A stretch of 64,000 nucleotides of DNA from Microbacterium sp. Root553 (GTDB lineage: Bacteria > Actinomycetota > Actinomycetes > Actinomycetales > Microbacteriaceae), in NCBI RefSeq assembly GCF_001426995.1, contig NZ_LMFY01000001.1, positions 424,241 through 488,240 of the forward strand, given 5' to 3'. The notes under the pieces were generated by a model. It did not search any database, was not told where the DNA came from, and saw only the letters and a list, made by a program, of their open reading frames with translations. The stretch's first letter is position 1, and each line of letters starts with the position of its first letter. Shown in pieces: positions 40,835 to 49,408 of the stretch. Position numbers and translations under genes: made by a program.

Positions 40835-41922
40835 CGGCGCAGGTCGGTCACCGGGCTCGCGAAGCCGGAGCGATGCGTCGGGTGCGCGCCGAGCAGCTCC
40901 GGCGTCACGACCGCTCCGTCCGCGGCGGCGGAGGCGTAGATGCCCGCCACGATCTCGAGCGAGCGGGCCGGGGCGTCGGCGGTCGGAGGCAGCGGGGCTC
41001 CGTCGCGCAGCGCGTCGAAGACGTCACGCAGCAGCGGGGCATGGGCGCTGCGCTCCTCGACTTCAGGGAACGACCACGCCTCGGCCTCGCCTTCGAATCC
41101 GGGCGCGGGGGTGATCCGCCAGTTCTCGTGACCGTGCCCGTAGACGTGATCGACCGTGATCGTCGCCTTCTGGGTGTCGATGCGAATCGAGCTCGTCTCA
41201 CGCGGCGACACCGCGCTCGTGATCAGCTGGGCGACCACGCCCGCCTCGAACACGATCGTGGCGGTCGAGACGTCTTCGGTCTCGGTCTCGCGATCGAGCC
41301 GCCAGAGCCGCCCCTGCACCGACGACCAGTCGCCCAGCAGGTGCGCCAGCAGATCGATCTGGTGGATGCCGTGCCCGAGCGTCGTCCCCCCGCCCTCGGT
41401 CTCCCACCTGCCGCGCCACGGCACCGCGAAGTACTCGGGTCCGCGGAACCAGAGCGTCTGGCACACCGCGACCAGCGGACGCCCCAGTGCACCGCCCTGC
41501 AGCAGGCCGCGCACGTGCGCGGCGGCAGTCCCGGTGCGCTGCTGGAAGACGACGGCGAGCTGCCGTCCTGCGACCTCGGCGGCCGCGCGCATGTCGTCGA
41601 GCTCGTCGAGCGACGGAGCCGGCGGCTTCTCGACGATCACATGCGCGCCCGCCGCGAAGGCGGCGAGCGCCTGCTCGCGGTGCGGCGCGGGTGGCGTGCA
41701 GATGAGCACGACGTCGGGATGCTCGACCGCCAGCATCTCGTCGAGGTCGGCGTAGGCGCGGGCGATACCGTATCGATCGGCGAACTCGCCGGCCTTGGCG
41801 AGGCTCAGATCGGCGACCGCGACGAGCTCGGCGTGCGGATACGCCGCGACCGCCTCGGCATGCGAGTTCGCCACGGAGCCGGTGCCCACCAGCACGGCGC
41901 GCAGGGTCTTGTCGGATGTCAT
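40831..41922 (-). CDS. Gfo/Idh/MocA-family oxidoreductase
   Basis: A 363-aa NAD(P)-dependent dehydrogenase. AVLVGTGSVANSHAEAV is the cofactor loop, IVEKPPAPS the catalytic EKP, and GGGTTLGHGIHQIDLLAHLLG the active-site helix; this last motif is close to that of the product at 23059-24189. It sits between the ABC exporter gene (28 bases upstream) and the propeller glycosidase gene (4-bp overlap). Gfo/Idh enzymes of clan GH4/GH109-like type can open glycosidic bonds by oxidation, so a joint role with the glycosidase is possible. Confidence 0.9.
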   Translation of the reverse strand: MTSDKTLRAVLVGTGSVANSHAEAVAAYPHAELVAVADLSLAKAGEFADRYGIARAYADLDEMLAVEHPDVVLICTPPAPHREQALAAFAAGAHVIVEKPPAPSLDELDDMRAAAEVAGRQLAVVFQQRTGTAAAHVRGLLQGGALGRPLVAVCQTLWFRGPEYFAVPWRGRWETEGGGTTLGHGIHQIDLLAHLLGDWSSVQGRLWRLDRETETEDVSTATIVFEAGVVAQLITSAVSPRETSSIRIDTQKATITVDHVYGHGHENWRITPAPGFEGEAEAWSFPEVEERSAHAPLLRDVFDALRDGAPLPPTADAPARSLEIVAGIYASAAADGAVVTPELLGAHPTHRSGFASPVTDLRR

Positions 41923-41950
41923 CTGTCCTCCTCAGGACGGTGAGTGCCTG

Positions 41951-43726
41951 TCATCTCATGCCGTTCTGCACCAGGTGCAGCCGAGCGTATCGCCCGTCGG
42001 CGTCGAGCAGTTCGTCGTGGGAACCCTGTTCGACGATGCGTCCGTGCTCGAGCACGACGATGCGGTCGGCCTGCCGGACGGTCGACAGCCGGTGTGCGAC
42101 CACGAGGGTCGTGCGGCCGCGCATGAGCCGCTCGAGCGCCTCTTTGACGAGCCCTTCGGACTCGGGGTCGAGGGCACTGGTGGCCTCGTCGAGCAGGAGG
42201 ATCCGCGGATCGCGCACCAGCGCTCGCGCGATCGCCAGCCGTTGCCGCTGTCCGCCCGACAGTCGCGCACCGCGCTCGCCGACCACCGTGTCCCAGCCGT
42301 GCGGCTGTGCGCTCACGAACTCCCAGGCGTTCGCATCGCGCAGGGCGCGCTCGACACGATCGGGCGTCACGTCAGGCAGGCCGTAGGCGATGTTGTCGAA
42401 GACCGATCCCTCGAACAGCACCGATTCCTGCGGCACCACCGAGATCGATCGGCGCACCGTCCGCAGGTCGAGCTCCTGCATGTCGCGGCCGTCGAGCAGG
42501 ATCCTTCCGCTCGTGGGGCGCACGAACCCGAGCACGAGGTTGAGCAGGGTGGACTTGCCCGATCCCGACGAACCGACGAAGGCGACGGTCTCGCCCGGCG
42601 CGATGCGCAGATCGATCGCGGCCAGCGCGTCGTCGTCGGCATCCGCATACCGATGCGCCGCGGCATCGAGCACGATCTCCCCCTCGACGCGCGAGACGAC
42701 CTGCTTGCCGGAGTTCTGCTCGACATCCGGCTCCTGCAGCACCTCGGCGATGGAGCGCACGGACTCGAGACCTCGGGCGCCCACCGGGATGAGCATGAGC
42801 AGCTGGGTGAGTCCGCCGGTCAACAGGGTGAAATAGCTCGAGAGCATCACGACCTCGCCGGGCGTGATCGGCAGGAAACCCGTCAGGGCGCACACGGCGG
42901 CGAGCATCAGGCAGGCGACGCCCAGCAGCTGCATGGCGACCCAGGAGATCGAGGCGACGCGGCCGTTGAGCAGGTCGAGGTCGAGCCCCGCACGGCGCAC
43001 GCCGTCCGCTCCTCCGGCGACGCGCGTGATCGCCGTCTGCTCGAGTCCGTGAGCGCGGGTCACCGGGATCAGCGAGGCCATCTCGCCGACGCGGGCGGAG
43101 AGCGTCTCGATCTCGCGACGGAAGACCTCGTTGCGCCGCTGCGACCGGTTGCGCATGCCGTAGCGGATGCCGATGGCGATGGGCACCGCGAGCGCGTAGA
43201 CGGGGAGGAACTGGGGCACCGTCACCGCGGTCATGCCCAGCGCACCGAGCATGACCATGGTCGACGAGAGCAGCGGATGGGTGACCTGCTGCAGCATGAG
43301 CTCGACGTTCTCGACGTCGCGCACCACCTTCGTCTGCACGATCGAGGAGCTGACTCTCGTGTGGTATCCGATCGACAGGCTCTGCAGACGCGCGGTGAGG
43401 GCGTTGCGGAGGTCGGCCCCGAGGTCTCGCACCACGGTCATGAAGTTCCGCGTGTAGATGATGTGGTTGGGGTAGTTCTGCAGCAGCAGCACGGCGGCGA
43501 GGGCGAACCACCACAGCACCTCGGTCACGTCGCCCTTGCTCGCCACCACGTCGATGATCGCTGCGGTGATGACGGGCAGCGACCAGAGGGGGATCTCCTT
43601 GACGGCGAATGCGGTGATCGCGAACGTCAGCCGCCAGGGACGACGGGCGACGAGACGCAGCACGGAGCGGGTCGGATGGTGCCCGTCGATGAGCGCGGCC
43701 GGATGGGAAAGCGCTTTCTGTGCCAT
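41951..43726 (-). CDS. ABC exporter half-transporter (membrane domain plus ATPase)
   Basis: A 591-aa type IV ABC transporter subunit with the membrane domain first. Six helices span about residues 25-310, with an intracellular loop containing EIETLSARVGEMASLIP. The ATPase domain has Walker A GSSGSGKST, Q-loop VPQESVLFEG, signature LSGGQRQRLAIARAL, Walker B ILLLDEATSALD and H-loop VAHRLS. It acts as a homodimer or with an unseen partner. No ribosome-binding site stronger than AGGA; TACGAT lies six bases before the ATG. A GAAAGCGCTTTC palindrome falls in codons 3-7. Cargo unknown. Confidence 0.93.
   Translation of the reverse strand: MAQKALSHPAALIDGHHPTRSVLRLVARRPWRLTFAITAFAVKEIPLWSLPVITAAIIDVVASKGDVTEVLWWFALAAVLLLQNYPNHIIYTRNFMTVVRDLGADLRNALTARLQSLSIGYHTRVSSSIVQTKVVRDVENVELMLQQVTHPLLSSTMVMLGALGMTAVTVPQFLPVYALAVPIAIGIRYGMRNRSQRRNEVFRREIETLSARVGEMASLIPVTRAHGLEQTAITRVAGGADGVRRAGLDLDLLNGRVASISWVAMQLLGVACLMLAAVCALTGFLPITPGEVVMLSSYFTLLTGGLTQLLMLIPVGARGLESVRSIAEVLQEPDVEQNSGKQVVSRVEGEIVLDAAAHRYADADDDALAAIDLRIAPGETVAFVGSSGSGKSTLLNLVLGFVRPTSGRILLDGRDMQELDLRTVRRSISVVPQESVLFEGSVFDNIAYGLPDVTPDRVERALRDANAWEFVSAQPHGWDTVVGERGARLSGGQRQRLAIARALVRDPRILLLDEATSALDPESEGLVKEALERLMRGRTTLVVAHRLSTVRQADRIVVLEHGRIVEQGSHDELLDADGRYARLHLVQNGMR
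43707..43718. promoter_or_regulatory. Perfect 12-bp palindrome at the start of the ABC exporter gene
   Basis: GAAAGCGCTTTC is palindromic and LacI-operator-like, lying 8-19 bases inside the exporter coding start on the minus strand and 75 bases before the divergent serine hydrolase gene. It could be a roadblock operator; coding constraint is a possible alternative. Confidence 0.45.
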
Positions 43727-43792
43727 GGTCCTATCGTAGAGTCCGAACCGTCGCCGGGAAAGTGCGACGGCCAGAACCGCGGGAGCGCACTC

Positions 43793-44758
43793 ATGACCTT
43801 CGACGCCGCATTCGCCTGGGCCCGCCGCCACGTGCAGGCCGAGCGCCTGCCCACGGCCGTGCTCGGCATGGCCACCGCCGACGGGATCGTCGACCTCGAG
43901 GGCTTCGGGGCGGCGACCGATGCGGTCTACCCGCTCTTCTCGATCACCAAGGCGCTCACGGGCATCACCGCGGCGCGTGCCATCGAGCGCGGACTGCTCA
44001 CACCTAACACCCCGCTCACCGATGCTCTGCCGGAATTCGGGGGCGACCGCGACGACATCGTGCGCCTGTGGCATCTCGCCTCGCACACGTCGGGCATCGC
44101 CGAGCCTGCACTCGACACGGCGCTGCCTCTGCGCCAGGAGCTGCTCACCAGAGGGCGGGACTTCGCGGCGGGATCCGCTTCGCGCTACTCGACACTGGCC
44201 TTCGAGGGCATCGCGGCGCTGGTCGAGCACGCGACCGGAACACCCTGGGATGACGGGACGCTCGCCTGGGCGGCGGAGATCGGCGCGATCGGCCTCACGC
44301 TCGATGCGGAGCGATCGATCGGAGTGCCCGACGCCGCCGCAGGCGGGCTCGACCTCGACCGCTTCCACGCCACCCGCGCGCCCGGTGCCGGACTGCTCGG
44401 TCGCGCCGAGGACCTGCTGCACCTCGGAACCGAGCTGCTGCGCATCCATCGCGGCTCCCGCGACGGCATCCTGTCGCCCGCGGGGCTGGAGATGATGGTG
44501 CGGCCGCTCACCGGCGACATCCCGCGCCTGGATCCGTACCCCCGCGAGCGCGGACAGGACTGGGGGTTCACCTTCAATCTGCGCTCTCGCGCCCCCGGAC
44601 TGATCGATCGCGACGTGTACGGACACGGCGGATGGGCGGGCACGGAATTCTGGGTGCACCCGGGCGCCGGCATCGCCTGGGTACTGCTCACCAATGCGGC
44701 CGTCCGGCCCGGCGTCGACGCCGACGAGCTCGACAACGCGGTGGTCGCTGGCCTCTGA
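43793..44758 (+). CDS. Serine hydrolase, beta-lactamase/class C PBP fold
   Basis: A 321-aa cytoplasmic-looking serine hydrolase (no signal peptide). Nucleophile Ser50 and Lys53 lie in FSITKALTG; the Tyr of the second motif is Tyr132 in SRYSTLAFEG, with Thr where YxN is usual; the third motif is YGHGGWAG (HxG type). HLASHTSGI is common to esterase-type members. More likely an esterase or amidase than a true beta-lactamase. Divergent from the ABC exporter gene and followed by the rhamnose promoter. Confidence 0.87.
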   Translation: MTFDAAFAWARRHVQAERLPTAVLGMATADGIVDLEGFGAATDAVYPLFSITKALTGITAARAIERGLLTPNTPLTDALPEFGGDRDDIVRLWHLASHTSGIAEPALDTALPLRQELLTRGRDFAAGSASRYSTLAFEGIAALVEHATGTPWDDGTLAWAAEIGAIGLTLDAERSIGVPDAAAGGLDLDRFHATRAPGAGLLGRAEDLLHLGTELLRIHRGSRDGILSPAGLEMMVRPLTGDIPRLDPYPRERGQDWGFTFNLRSRAPGLIDRDVYGHGGWAGTEFWVHPGAGIAWVLLTNAAVRPGVDADELDNAVVAGL

Positions 44759-44804
44759 TCGTCGCGACGGACGCGCGCAGACCCCCGCACCATCCGTCCG
44801 TCAC

Positions 44805-44857
44805 TTGACAGCCGGGTGGTCCGTGCTAATCTGGGCCACGCCGTATGAAACGATTCA
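44805..44857 (+). promoter_or_regulatory. Promoter and LacI-type operator of the rhamnose operon
   Basis: -35 TTGACA (44805-44810), 16-base spacer, extended -10 TGC-TAATCT (TAATCT at 44827-44832). The operator TGAAACGATTCA (44846-44857; five of six positions symmetric) lies just past the expected start of transcription, 26 bases before the rhaM start. It shares the TGAAAC half-site with the importer operator at 39864. Confidence 0.8.
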
Positions 44858-44882
44858 AAACCTCGATGAAGAGAGAACGACC

Positions 44883-45269
44883 ATGACCCGCGTCGCGTTC
44901 CAGCTGCAGGTGCGCCCTGAGCTGCTCGACGAATACCTCGCCCGCCACTCGCCCGTGTGGCCCGAGATGCTGGCTGAGATCGCCGCTGCCGGACGTCGCA
45001 ACTATTCGCTGTTCCTCGCGGAGGGCGGCACGCTCCTCGGCTATTACGAGACCGACGATGACGAGGCGGCGCAGGCCTACCTCGCCGCCTCCGCGGTCGC
45101 CGCCCGTTGGGAGGCCGAGATGGGCCGCTTCTTCATCGGGCTCGACGGTCGTCCCGACCAGGCGGCCGCCACACTCACCGAGGTGTTCCACCTCGAAGAC
45201 CAGCTCGCCGATGCCGGCGACTCCCCCGCATCCCCCACCGACTCCGATATCGAAGGCAGCGCCTCATGA
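44883..45269 (+). CDS. rhaM: L-rhamnose mutarotase
   Basis: Interconverts alpha- and beta-L-rhamnopyranose (128 aa; family usually about 104). The E. coli catalytic positions line up exactly: His22 in RHSPVWPEM, Tyr41 in RNYSLFL, Trp76 in RWEAEMG. The C-terminal 22 residues are an acidic Ser/Pro/Asp tail absent from most relatives. First gene of rhaM-rhaI-esterase-rhaEW-rhaB; its stop overlaps the rhaI start (ATGA). Confidence 0.93.
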   Translation: MTRVAFQLQVRPELLDEYLARHSPVWPEMLAEIAAAGRRNYSLFLAEGGTLLGYYETDDDEAAQAYLAASAVAARWEAEMGRFFIGLDGRPDQAAATLTEVFHLEDQLADAGDSPASPTDSDIEGSAS

Positions 45270-46432
45270 GCATCCTCTCGTCCGACAACCTCGCCGCCCT
45301 CGAGAAGCAGGGCATCGAGCTCCCCAGCTGGGCATTCGGCAACTCCGGCACCCGCTTCAAGGTGTTCGGCACGCCGGGCACCCCCCGCGACCCCTGGGAG
45401 AAGATCGCGGATGCCGCGCAGGTCAACACGTACACCGCGCTCGCTCCCTCGGTCGCGCTGCACATCCCGTGGGATCTCGTCGACTCATTCTCCGATCTGC
45501 GGGCCTATGCGGAAGACCTCGGCGTCTCTCTCGGCACGGTCAACTCGAACACCTTCCAGGACGACGACTACAAGTTCGGCGCCCTGACCCACGAGGATGC
45601 GGCGATCCGCCGCAAGGCGATCGATCACCACCTCGCCTGCATCGACGTGATGGATGCCACCGGCAGCCGCGACCTGAAGATCTGGCTGGCCGAGGGCTCG
45701 AACTACCCGGGCCAGGCCGACATGCGCGGCCGCCAGGATCGCCTGCAGGAGTCTCTGCAGACGATCTACGCGCGCCTGGGCGACGAGCAGCGCCTCGTGC
45801 TCGAGTACAAGTTCTTCGAGCCGGCTTTCTACCACACCGATGTTCCGGACTGGGGCACCTCCTACGCGCAGGTCGTCGCGCTCGGCGACAAGGCCTCGGT
45901 CTGCCTCGACACCGGCCACCATGCACCCGGCACCAACATCGAGTTCATCGTGATGCAGCTGCTGCGTCTCGGCAAGCTCGGCTCGTTCGACTTCAACTCG
46001 CGCTTCTACGCCGACGACGACCTGATCGTCGGGGCGGCCGACCCGTTCCAGCTGTTCCGCATCCTGTTCGAGGTCGTACGCGGCGGCGGCCTGAACAACC
46101 CCGACGTGGCGTTCATGCTCGACCAGTGCCACAACGTCGAGGACAAGATCCCCGGCCAGATCCGCTCGGTGCTCAACGTGCAGGAGATGACGGCGCGCGC
46201 ACTGCTCGTCGACCGAGACGCCCTGGCTGCGGCGCAGAAGTCCGGCGACGTGCTCGCCGCGAACGCCGTCTTCATGGACGCCTTCTACACCGACGTGCGC
46301 CCGGCTCTCGCCGAATGGCGCGAGTCGCGCGGTCTGGCCGCAGACCCGATGGCGGCCTATGCCGACTCGGGCTACCAGCAGAAGATCGCCGCAGAGCGCG
46401 TCGGCGGAGTGCAGGCAGGCTGGGGCGCCTGA
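45266..46432 (+). CDS. rhaI: L-rhamnose isomerase (RhaI type)
   Basis: Converts L-rhamnose to L-rhamnulose (388 aa; the Pseudomonas stutzeri/actinobacterial RhaI class, unlike E. coli RhaA). It is a TIM barrel related to xylose isomerase. Metal-site residues are expected in LEYKFFEPAFYHTD (Glu, Lys), CLDTGHHAPGTN (Asp, His), FDFNSRFYADDDL (Asp pair) and MLDQCHNVEDK. Coupled to rhaM by a 4-bp overlap. Confidence 0.95.
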   Translation: MSILSSDNLAALEKQGIELPSWAFGNSGTRFKVFGTPGTPRDPWEKIADAAQVNTYTALAPSVALHIPWDLVDSFSDLRAYAEDLGVSLGTVNSNTFQDDDYKFGALTHEDAAIRRKAIDHHLACIDVMDATGSRDLKIWLAEGSNYPGQADMRGRQDRLQESLQTIYARLGDEQRLVLEYKFFEPAFYHTDVPDWGTSYAQVVALGDKASVCLDTGHHAPGTNIEFIVMQLLRLGKLGSFDFNSRFYADDDLIVGAADPFQLFRILFEVVRGGGLNNPDVAFMLDQCHNVEDKIPGQIRSVLNVQEMTARALLVDRDALAAAQKSGDVLAANAVFMDAFYTDVRPALAEWRESRGLAADPMAAYADSGYQQKIAAERVGGVQAGWGA

Positions 46433-46520
46433 CACTTCGCCCCCTGACATCACAAGACCCGTCGGGATGCGGGAGCCGATCCCCGCGTCCCGACGCCCCA
46501 CCGACAGAACGGACGATGCT

Positions 46521-47375
46521 GTGAGCGACCAGGTGCTCGACGGACCGCACGGACCGCTGCGCGTGCGCGTGTACGAGCCGGAGAACCCCGCGGGCCCTGG
46601 GCTCGTCTGGGTGCACGGCGGCGGTTTCCTCGCGGGCGAGATCGACATGCCGGAGGCCGACTGGGTCGCGCGGAGCTTCGCCGACCGCGGCATCGTGGTG
46701 GTCTCGGTCGACTACGCACTCGCACCGTTCCCTCAGGCGTGGGCCGCAGCATCCGGAGCCCCCGAGCGCGACGGCGTGCACTACCCCGTCGCCTCCGAGG
46801 AGGTCGAGGCCGCGTTCCGGTGGGCCGTGGATTCCGATCTCGCCCGCGGCCCCTGGTCGATCGGCGGAGCGAGCGCCGGCGGCAACCTCGCCGCGGGTGC
46901 CGCGCTGCGGCTGAGCCACGGCGCGGGACCCGTTCCGGCGCTCGCCGTGCTCGCCTATCCGACCCTGCATGCCGTGCAGGGACACCCGGATGCTGCGCTG
47001 CGCGCGGCGCTCGACGCCGATCCCGACGCCGACACGTTCGGGCCCGAGCCGGTGCGGGTCATGTACGAGAACTATCTCGGCGGCCCCGTCGAGAGCGCAG
47101 AGATCTACGCCGTGCCCGGCACGGCATCCTCCGCACAGCTCTCGCGCTTTCCCTCCACGATCATGATCAACGACGAGGTCGACGAGCTGCGCGTCTCCGG
47201 CGAGGCCTTCGGTGCCTCGCTGCGGTCCGCAGGCGTCGACCTCGACATCTCGACCGAGCCCGGCACCCGCCACGGCCACCTCAACAGTCCGGAACACCCG
47301 GGTGCGACCGCATCGATCGATCGCTTCGCCGCCCGCATCCTCGCCACTTCTCCCGAGAACAAGGAACAGCCATGA
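46521..47375 (+). CDS. Alpha/beta hydrolase of the hormone-sensitive-lipase family, within the rhamnose operon
   Basis: Carboxylesterase-like enzyme (284 aa). Oxyanion-hole motif HGGGFLAGE, nucleophile Ser in GGASAGGNLA, and a C-terminal His in GTRHGHLN; the acid residue is probably in MINDEVDELR. A GTG at 46521 is chosen; an ATG 18 codons earlier is possible. Its stop overlaps the rhaEW start by 4 bp, so it belongs to the operon. A role in removing acetyl or other ester groups from imported rhamnose derivatives is inferred. Confidence 0.85.
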   Translation: MSDQVLDGPHGPLRVRVYEPENPAGPGLVWVHGGGFLAGEIDMPEADWVARSFADRGIVVVSVDYALAPFPQAWAAASGAPERDGVHYPVASEEVEAAFRWAVDSDLARGPWSIGGASAGGNLAAGAALRLSHGAGPVPALAVLAYPTLHAVQGHPDAALRAALDADPDADTFGPEPVRVMYENYLGGPVESAEIYAVPGTASSAQLSRFPSTIMINDEVDELRVSGEAFGASLRSAGVDLDISTEPGTRHGHLNSPEHPGATASIDRFAARILATSPENKEQP

Positions 47376-49408
47376 CCAATCCCACCGCCGCCGCCCTCAT
47401 CGAGCGGTCGAACCGTCTGGGCGCCGACCCCAAGAACACCAACTACGCGGGCGGCAACACGTCGGCGAAGGGCACCGAGACCGATCCTGTCACCGGTCAG
47501 CCGGTCGAGCTGATGTGGGTCAAGGGCTCGGGCGGCGACCTGGGGACGCTGACGGAGCAGGGGCTCGCCGTGCTGCGCCTCGACCGCATGCGCGCGCTCG
47601 TCGACGTCTACCCCGGCCTCGACCGCGAGGACGAGATGGTCGCCGCGTTCGACTACTGCCTGCACGGCAAGGGCGGCGCCGCCCCGTCGATCGACACCGC
47701 GATGCACGGCCTCGTCGACGCCGCGCACGTCGACCACCTGCACCCCGACTCGGGCATCGCGATCGCGACCGCCGCCGACGGCGAAGCGCTGACCGCGAAG
47801 ATCTTCGGCGACAGGGTCGTCTGGGTGCCGTGGCGCCGCCCCGGCTTCCAGCTCGGACTCGACATCGCCGCGATCAAGGCACAGAACCCGCAGGCGATCG
47901 GCACGATCCTCGGTGGGCACGGCATCACCGCGTGGGGCGACACGTCGGAAGAGGCCGAGTCGAACTCGCTGTGGATCATCGACACCGCAGCCGCCTACAT
48001 CGAGGCCAACGGCACGGCCGACCCGTTCGGCGGACTCCGCGCCGGATTCGAGGCGCTCCCCGAGGCCGAGCGCCGGGAGCGCGCAGCAGCCCTCGCGGGC
48101 ACCGTCCGCGGCATCGCGTCGACCGACAAGCCGATGGTCGGCCACTTCACCGACTCCGACGTCGTGCTCGACTTCCTCGCCTCGGATCGCGCTCCCGAGC
48201 TCGCAGCCCTCGGCACCAGCTGCCCCGACCACTTCCTGCGCACCAAGGTCAAGCCGCTGATCCTCGACCTGCCCGCCACGGCATCGGTCGACGAGCAGAT
48301 CGCGCGTCTGCACGAGCTGCACGCCGACTACCGCGCCGACTACCAGGCCTACTACGACGCCCACTCCACCGCTGAGTCGCCGGCGATCCGCGGGGCCGAC
48401 CCGCTCATCGTGCTCGTGCCCGGCATCGGCATGTTCTCGTACGGTGCGAACAAGCAGACCGCCCGTGTCGCTGGAGAGTTCTACGTCAACGCGATCAACG
48501 TGATGCGCGGCGCCGAGGCACTGTCGACGTACTCCCCCATCTCCGACGCCGAGAAGTTCGCCATCGAGTACTGGGCGCTGGAGGAGGCGAAGCTGCAGCG
48601 GATGCCGAAGCCGAAGTCGCACCAGGGCCGCATCGCCTTCGTGACCGGTGCCGCCAGCGGCATCGGCAAGGCCATCGCCACCCGTCTCGCCGCCGAAGGC
48701 GCCTGCGTCGTCATCGCCGACCTCGATCTCGAGAAGGCGCAGGCCGCCGCCGCAGAGCTCGGGAACACCGACGTCGCGATCGGCGTCGCGGCGAACGTCG
48801 CGGATGCGGATGCGATCCAGACCGCGCTGAACGACGCCGTGCTCGCGTTCGGCGGCGTCGACCTCGTCGTCAACAACGCCGGACTCTCGCTGTCGAAGCC
48901 GCTGCTCGAGACCACCGAGAAGGACTGGGACCTGCAGCACGACGTCATGGCCAAGGGGTCGTTCCTGGTGTCGAAGGCCGCAGCGCGCGTGCTGATCGAT
49001 CAGAAGCTCGGCGGCGACATCATCTACATCTCGTCGAAGAACTCCGTGTTCGCGGGTCCGAACAACATCGCCTACTCGGCGACCAAGGCCGACCAGGCGC
49101 ACCAGGTGCGGCTGCTGGCCGTCGAGCTCGGCGAGTACGGCATCCGCGTCAACGGCATCAACCCCGACGGCGTCGTGCGCGGCTCGGGCATCTTCGCCTC
49201 CGGCTGGGGCGCCAACCGCGCCGCCACCTACGGCGTCGCCGAAGAGGACCTCGGTCAGTTCTATGCCAACCGCACGATCCTCAAGCGCGAGGTCGTGCCC
49301 GAGAACGTGGCGGATGCCGTCTACGTGCTGACGGGCCCCGAGCTCAGCCGCACCACCGGTCTGCACATCCCGGTCGACTCCGGCGTCGCCGCGGCCTTCC
49401 TGCGATGA
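47372..49408 (+). CDS. rhaEW: Bifunctional L-rhamnulose-1-phosphate aldolase / L-lactaldehyde dehydrogenase
   Basis: Two-domain enzyme (678 aa). Residues 1 to about 415 are a class II aldolase (RhaE): TNYAGGNTSAKG, then metal ligands in DHLHPDSG (HxH) and GGHGITAWGD. From about residue 418 a classical SDR domain (RhaW) begins: FVTGAASGIGKA, acidic strand end IADLDLEKA, VVNNAGLS, IIYISSKNS and YSATKADQ (catalytic Tyr and Lys). It splits rhamnulose 1-phosphate into DHAP and L-lactaldehyde and oxidises the latter to lactate. Coupled upstream by ATGA overlap. Confidence 0.95.
   Translation: MTNPTAAALIERSNRLGADPKNTNYAGGNTSAKGTETDPVTGQPVELMWVKGSGGDLGTLTEQGLAVLRLDRMRALVDVYPGLDREDEMVAAFDYCLHGKGGAAPSIDTAMHGLVDAAHVDHLHPDSGIAIATAADGEALTAKIFGDRVVWVPWRRPGFQLGLDIAAIKAQNPQAIGTILGGHGITAWGDTSEEAESNSLWIIDTAAAYIEANGTADPFGGLRAGFEALPEAERRERAAALAGTVRGIASTDKPMVGHFTDSDVVLDFLASDRAPELAALGTSCPDHFLRTKVKPLILDLPATASVDEQIARLHELHADYRADYQAYYDAHSTAESPAIRGADPLIVLVPGIGMFSYGANKQTARVAGEFYVNAINVMRGAEALSTYSPISDAEKFAIEYWALEEAKLQRMPKPKSHQGRIAFVTGAASGIGKAIATRLAAEGACVVIADLDLEKAQAAAAELGNTDVAIGVAANVADADAIQTALNDAVLAFGGVDLVVNNAGLSLSKPLLETTEKDWDLQHDVMAKGSFLVSKAAARVLIDQKLGGDIIYISSKNSVFAGPNNIAYSATKADQAHQVRLLAVELGEYGIRVNGINPDGVVRGSGIFASGWGANRAATYGVAEEDLGQFYANRTILKREVVPENVADAVYVLTGPELSRTTGLHIPVDSGVAAAFLR

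Noticed and set aside
43793..44758. Antibiotic-resistance beta-lactamase
   Set aside because: No signal peptide, YST in place of YxN and a HxG third motif point to an esterase-type serine hydrolase rather than a secreted beta-lactamase.
45107..45265. Upstream extension of the rhaI frame
   Set aside because: It overlaps rhaM out of frame; the ATG at 45266 in the ATGA overlap is the natural start.
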